From Bacteroidales bacterium (GTDB lineage: Bacteria > Bacteroidota > Bacteroidia > Bacteroidales > Bacteroidaceae): a stretch of DNA of 35,792 nucleotides. The notes below the pieces were generated by a model. It was not told where the DNA came from. It saw nothing but the letters and a program-made list of their open reading frames with translations, and did not search any database. Both the position numbers and the translations under genes were made by a program. Positions 35,764 to 35,792 of the stretch are shown piece by piece. The stretch is from contig JAUNIC010000009.1 in the NCBI GenBank assembly GCA_030523615.1, positions 1 to 35,792 on the forward strand, given 5' to 3'. Position 1 is the stretch's first letter; the number at the start of each line of letters is the position of its first letter.

Positions 35764-35792
35764 TTTTGTCACTTTGTCGTTTTGTCGTTATG
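35764..35792. repeat. Octamer array, inverted relative to the one at 55-94
   Basis: The units TTTTGTCA, CTTTGTCG, TTTTGTCG and the start of TTATGTCG run to the window edge. Reverse-complemented, the sequence equals 66-94 apart from one base in the overlapping part. The array continues beyond the window. Confidence 0.8.

Overview
The window looks like a chromosomal segment of a Bacteroidales bacterium, most likely Prevotellaceae or a close relative. Three things support this. The gene neighbourhoods are typical of the order: ileS-dksA-lspA-DUF4296, then PPIase-surA-ostA-mutL, then DUF5063-exonuclease-rlmI. Several genes are preceded by the Bacteroidetes promoter form (TTTG or TTGG, 19-20 bp, then TAnnTTTG). 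The primary sigma factor is of the short type lacking region 1.1. The genome is Gram-negative (kdsB, lspA, surA, an OstA-like LPS transport protein). I see no tRNA, rRNA, CRISPR array, prophage or complete insertion sequence.

Layout. Positions 453-8302 are plus strand: ileS, a DksA-like regulator, lspA, a DUF4296 lipoprotein, a small overlapping ORF, a LOG-family protein and an MFS exporter. A convergent hairpin at 8416-8459 separates these from a long minus-strand block that runs to the window end. Read in transcription order (right to left) that block is: maf plus a four-gene sugar/glycan set (FdtA-like ketoisomerase, FemAB/GNAT-like acyltransferase, DegT aminotransferase, GT2); rpoD; a PIF1-like helicase; guaB; two parvulin-type chaperones, an OstA-like protein, mutL and a 63-aa protein; prs; PBP1A; kdsB, a secreted MORN-repeat protein and glgB; and finally DUF5063, a DEDDy exonuclease and rlmI.

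Many of the genes serve the envelope: lipoprotein maturation, outer-membrane protein folding, LPS transport, Kdo activation, peptidoglycan polymerisation and modified-sugar glycans. The rest are core information and nucleotide genes (ileS, rpoD, prs, guaB, mutL, rlmI, maf).

No obvious new multi-gene system is visible. The unexplained material lies in the spacers and gene overlaps. It includes G-capped A/T-rich tandem arrays of 7-8 bp at many junctions, with near-identical inverted copies at the two ends of the window. A 245-bp element with 22-bp terminal inverted repeats and five hairpins sits between ostA and mutL. A 44-bp module occurs at 15.4 and 31.6 kb, each time upstream of a minus-strand gene. 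Three TAnnTTTG boxes are spaced exactly 21 bp apart upstream of DUF5063. A basic Ser/Lys-rich 80-residue exonuclease tail is overprinted on the start of rlmI. A palindromic repeat is inserted in frame in the helicase.
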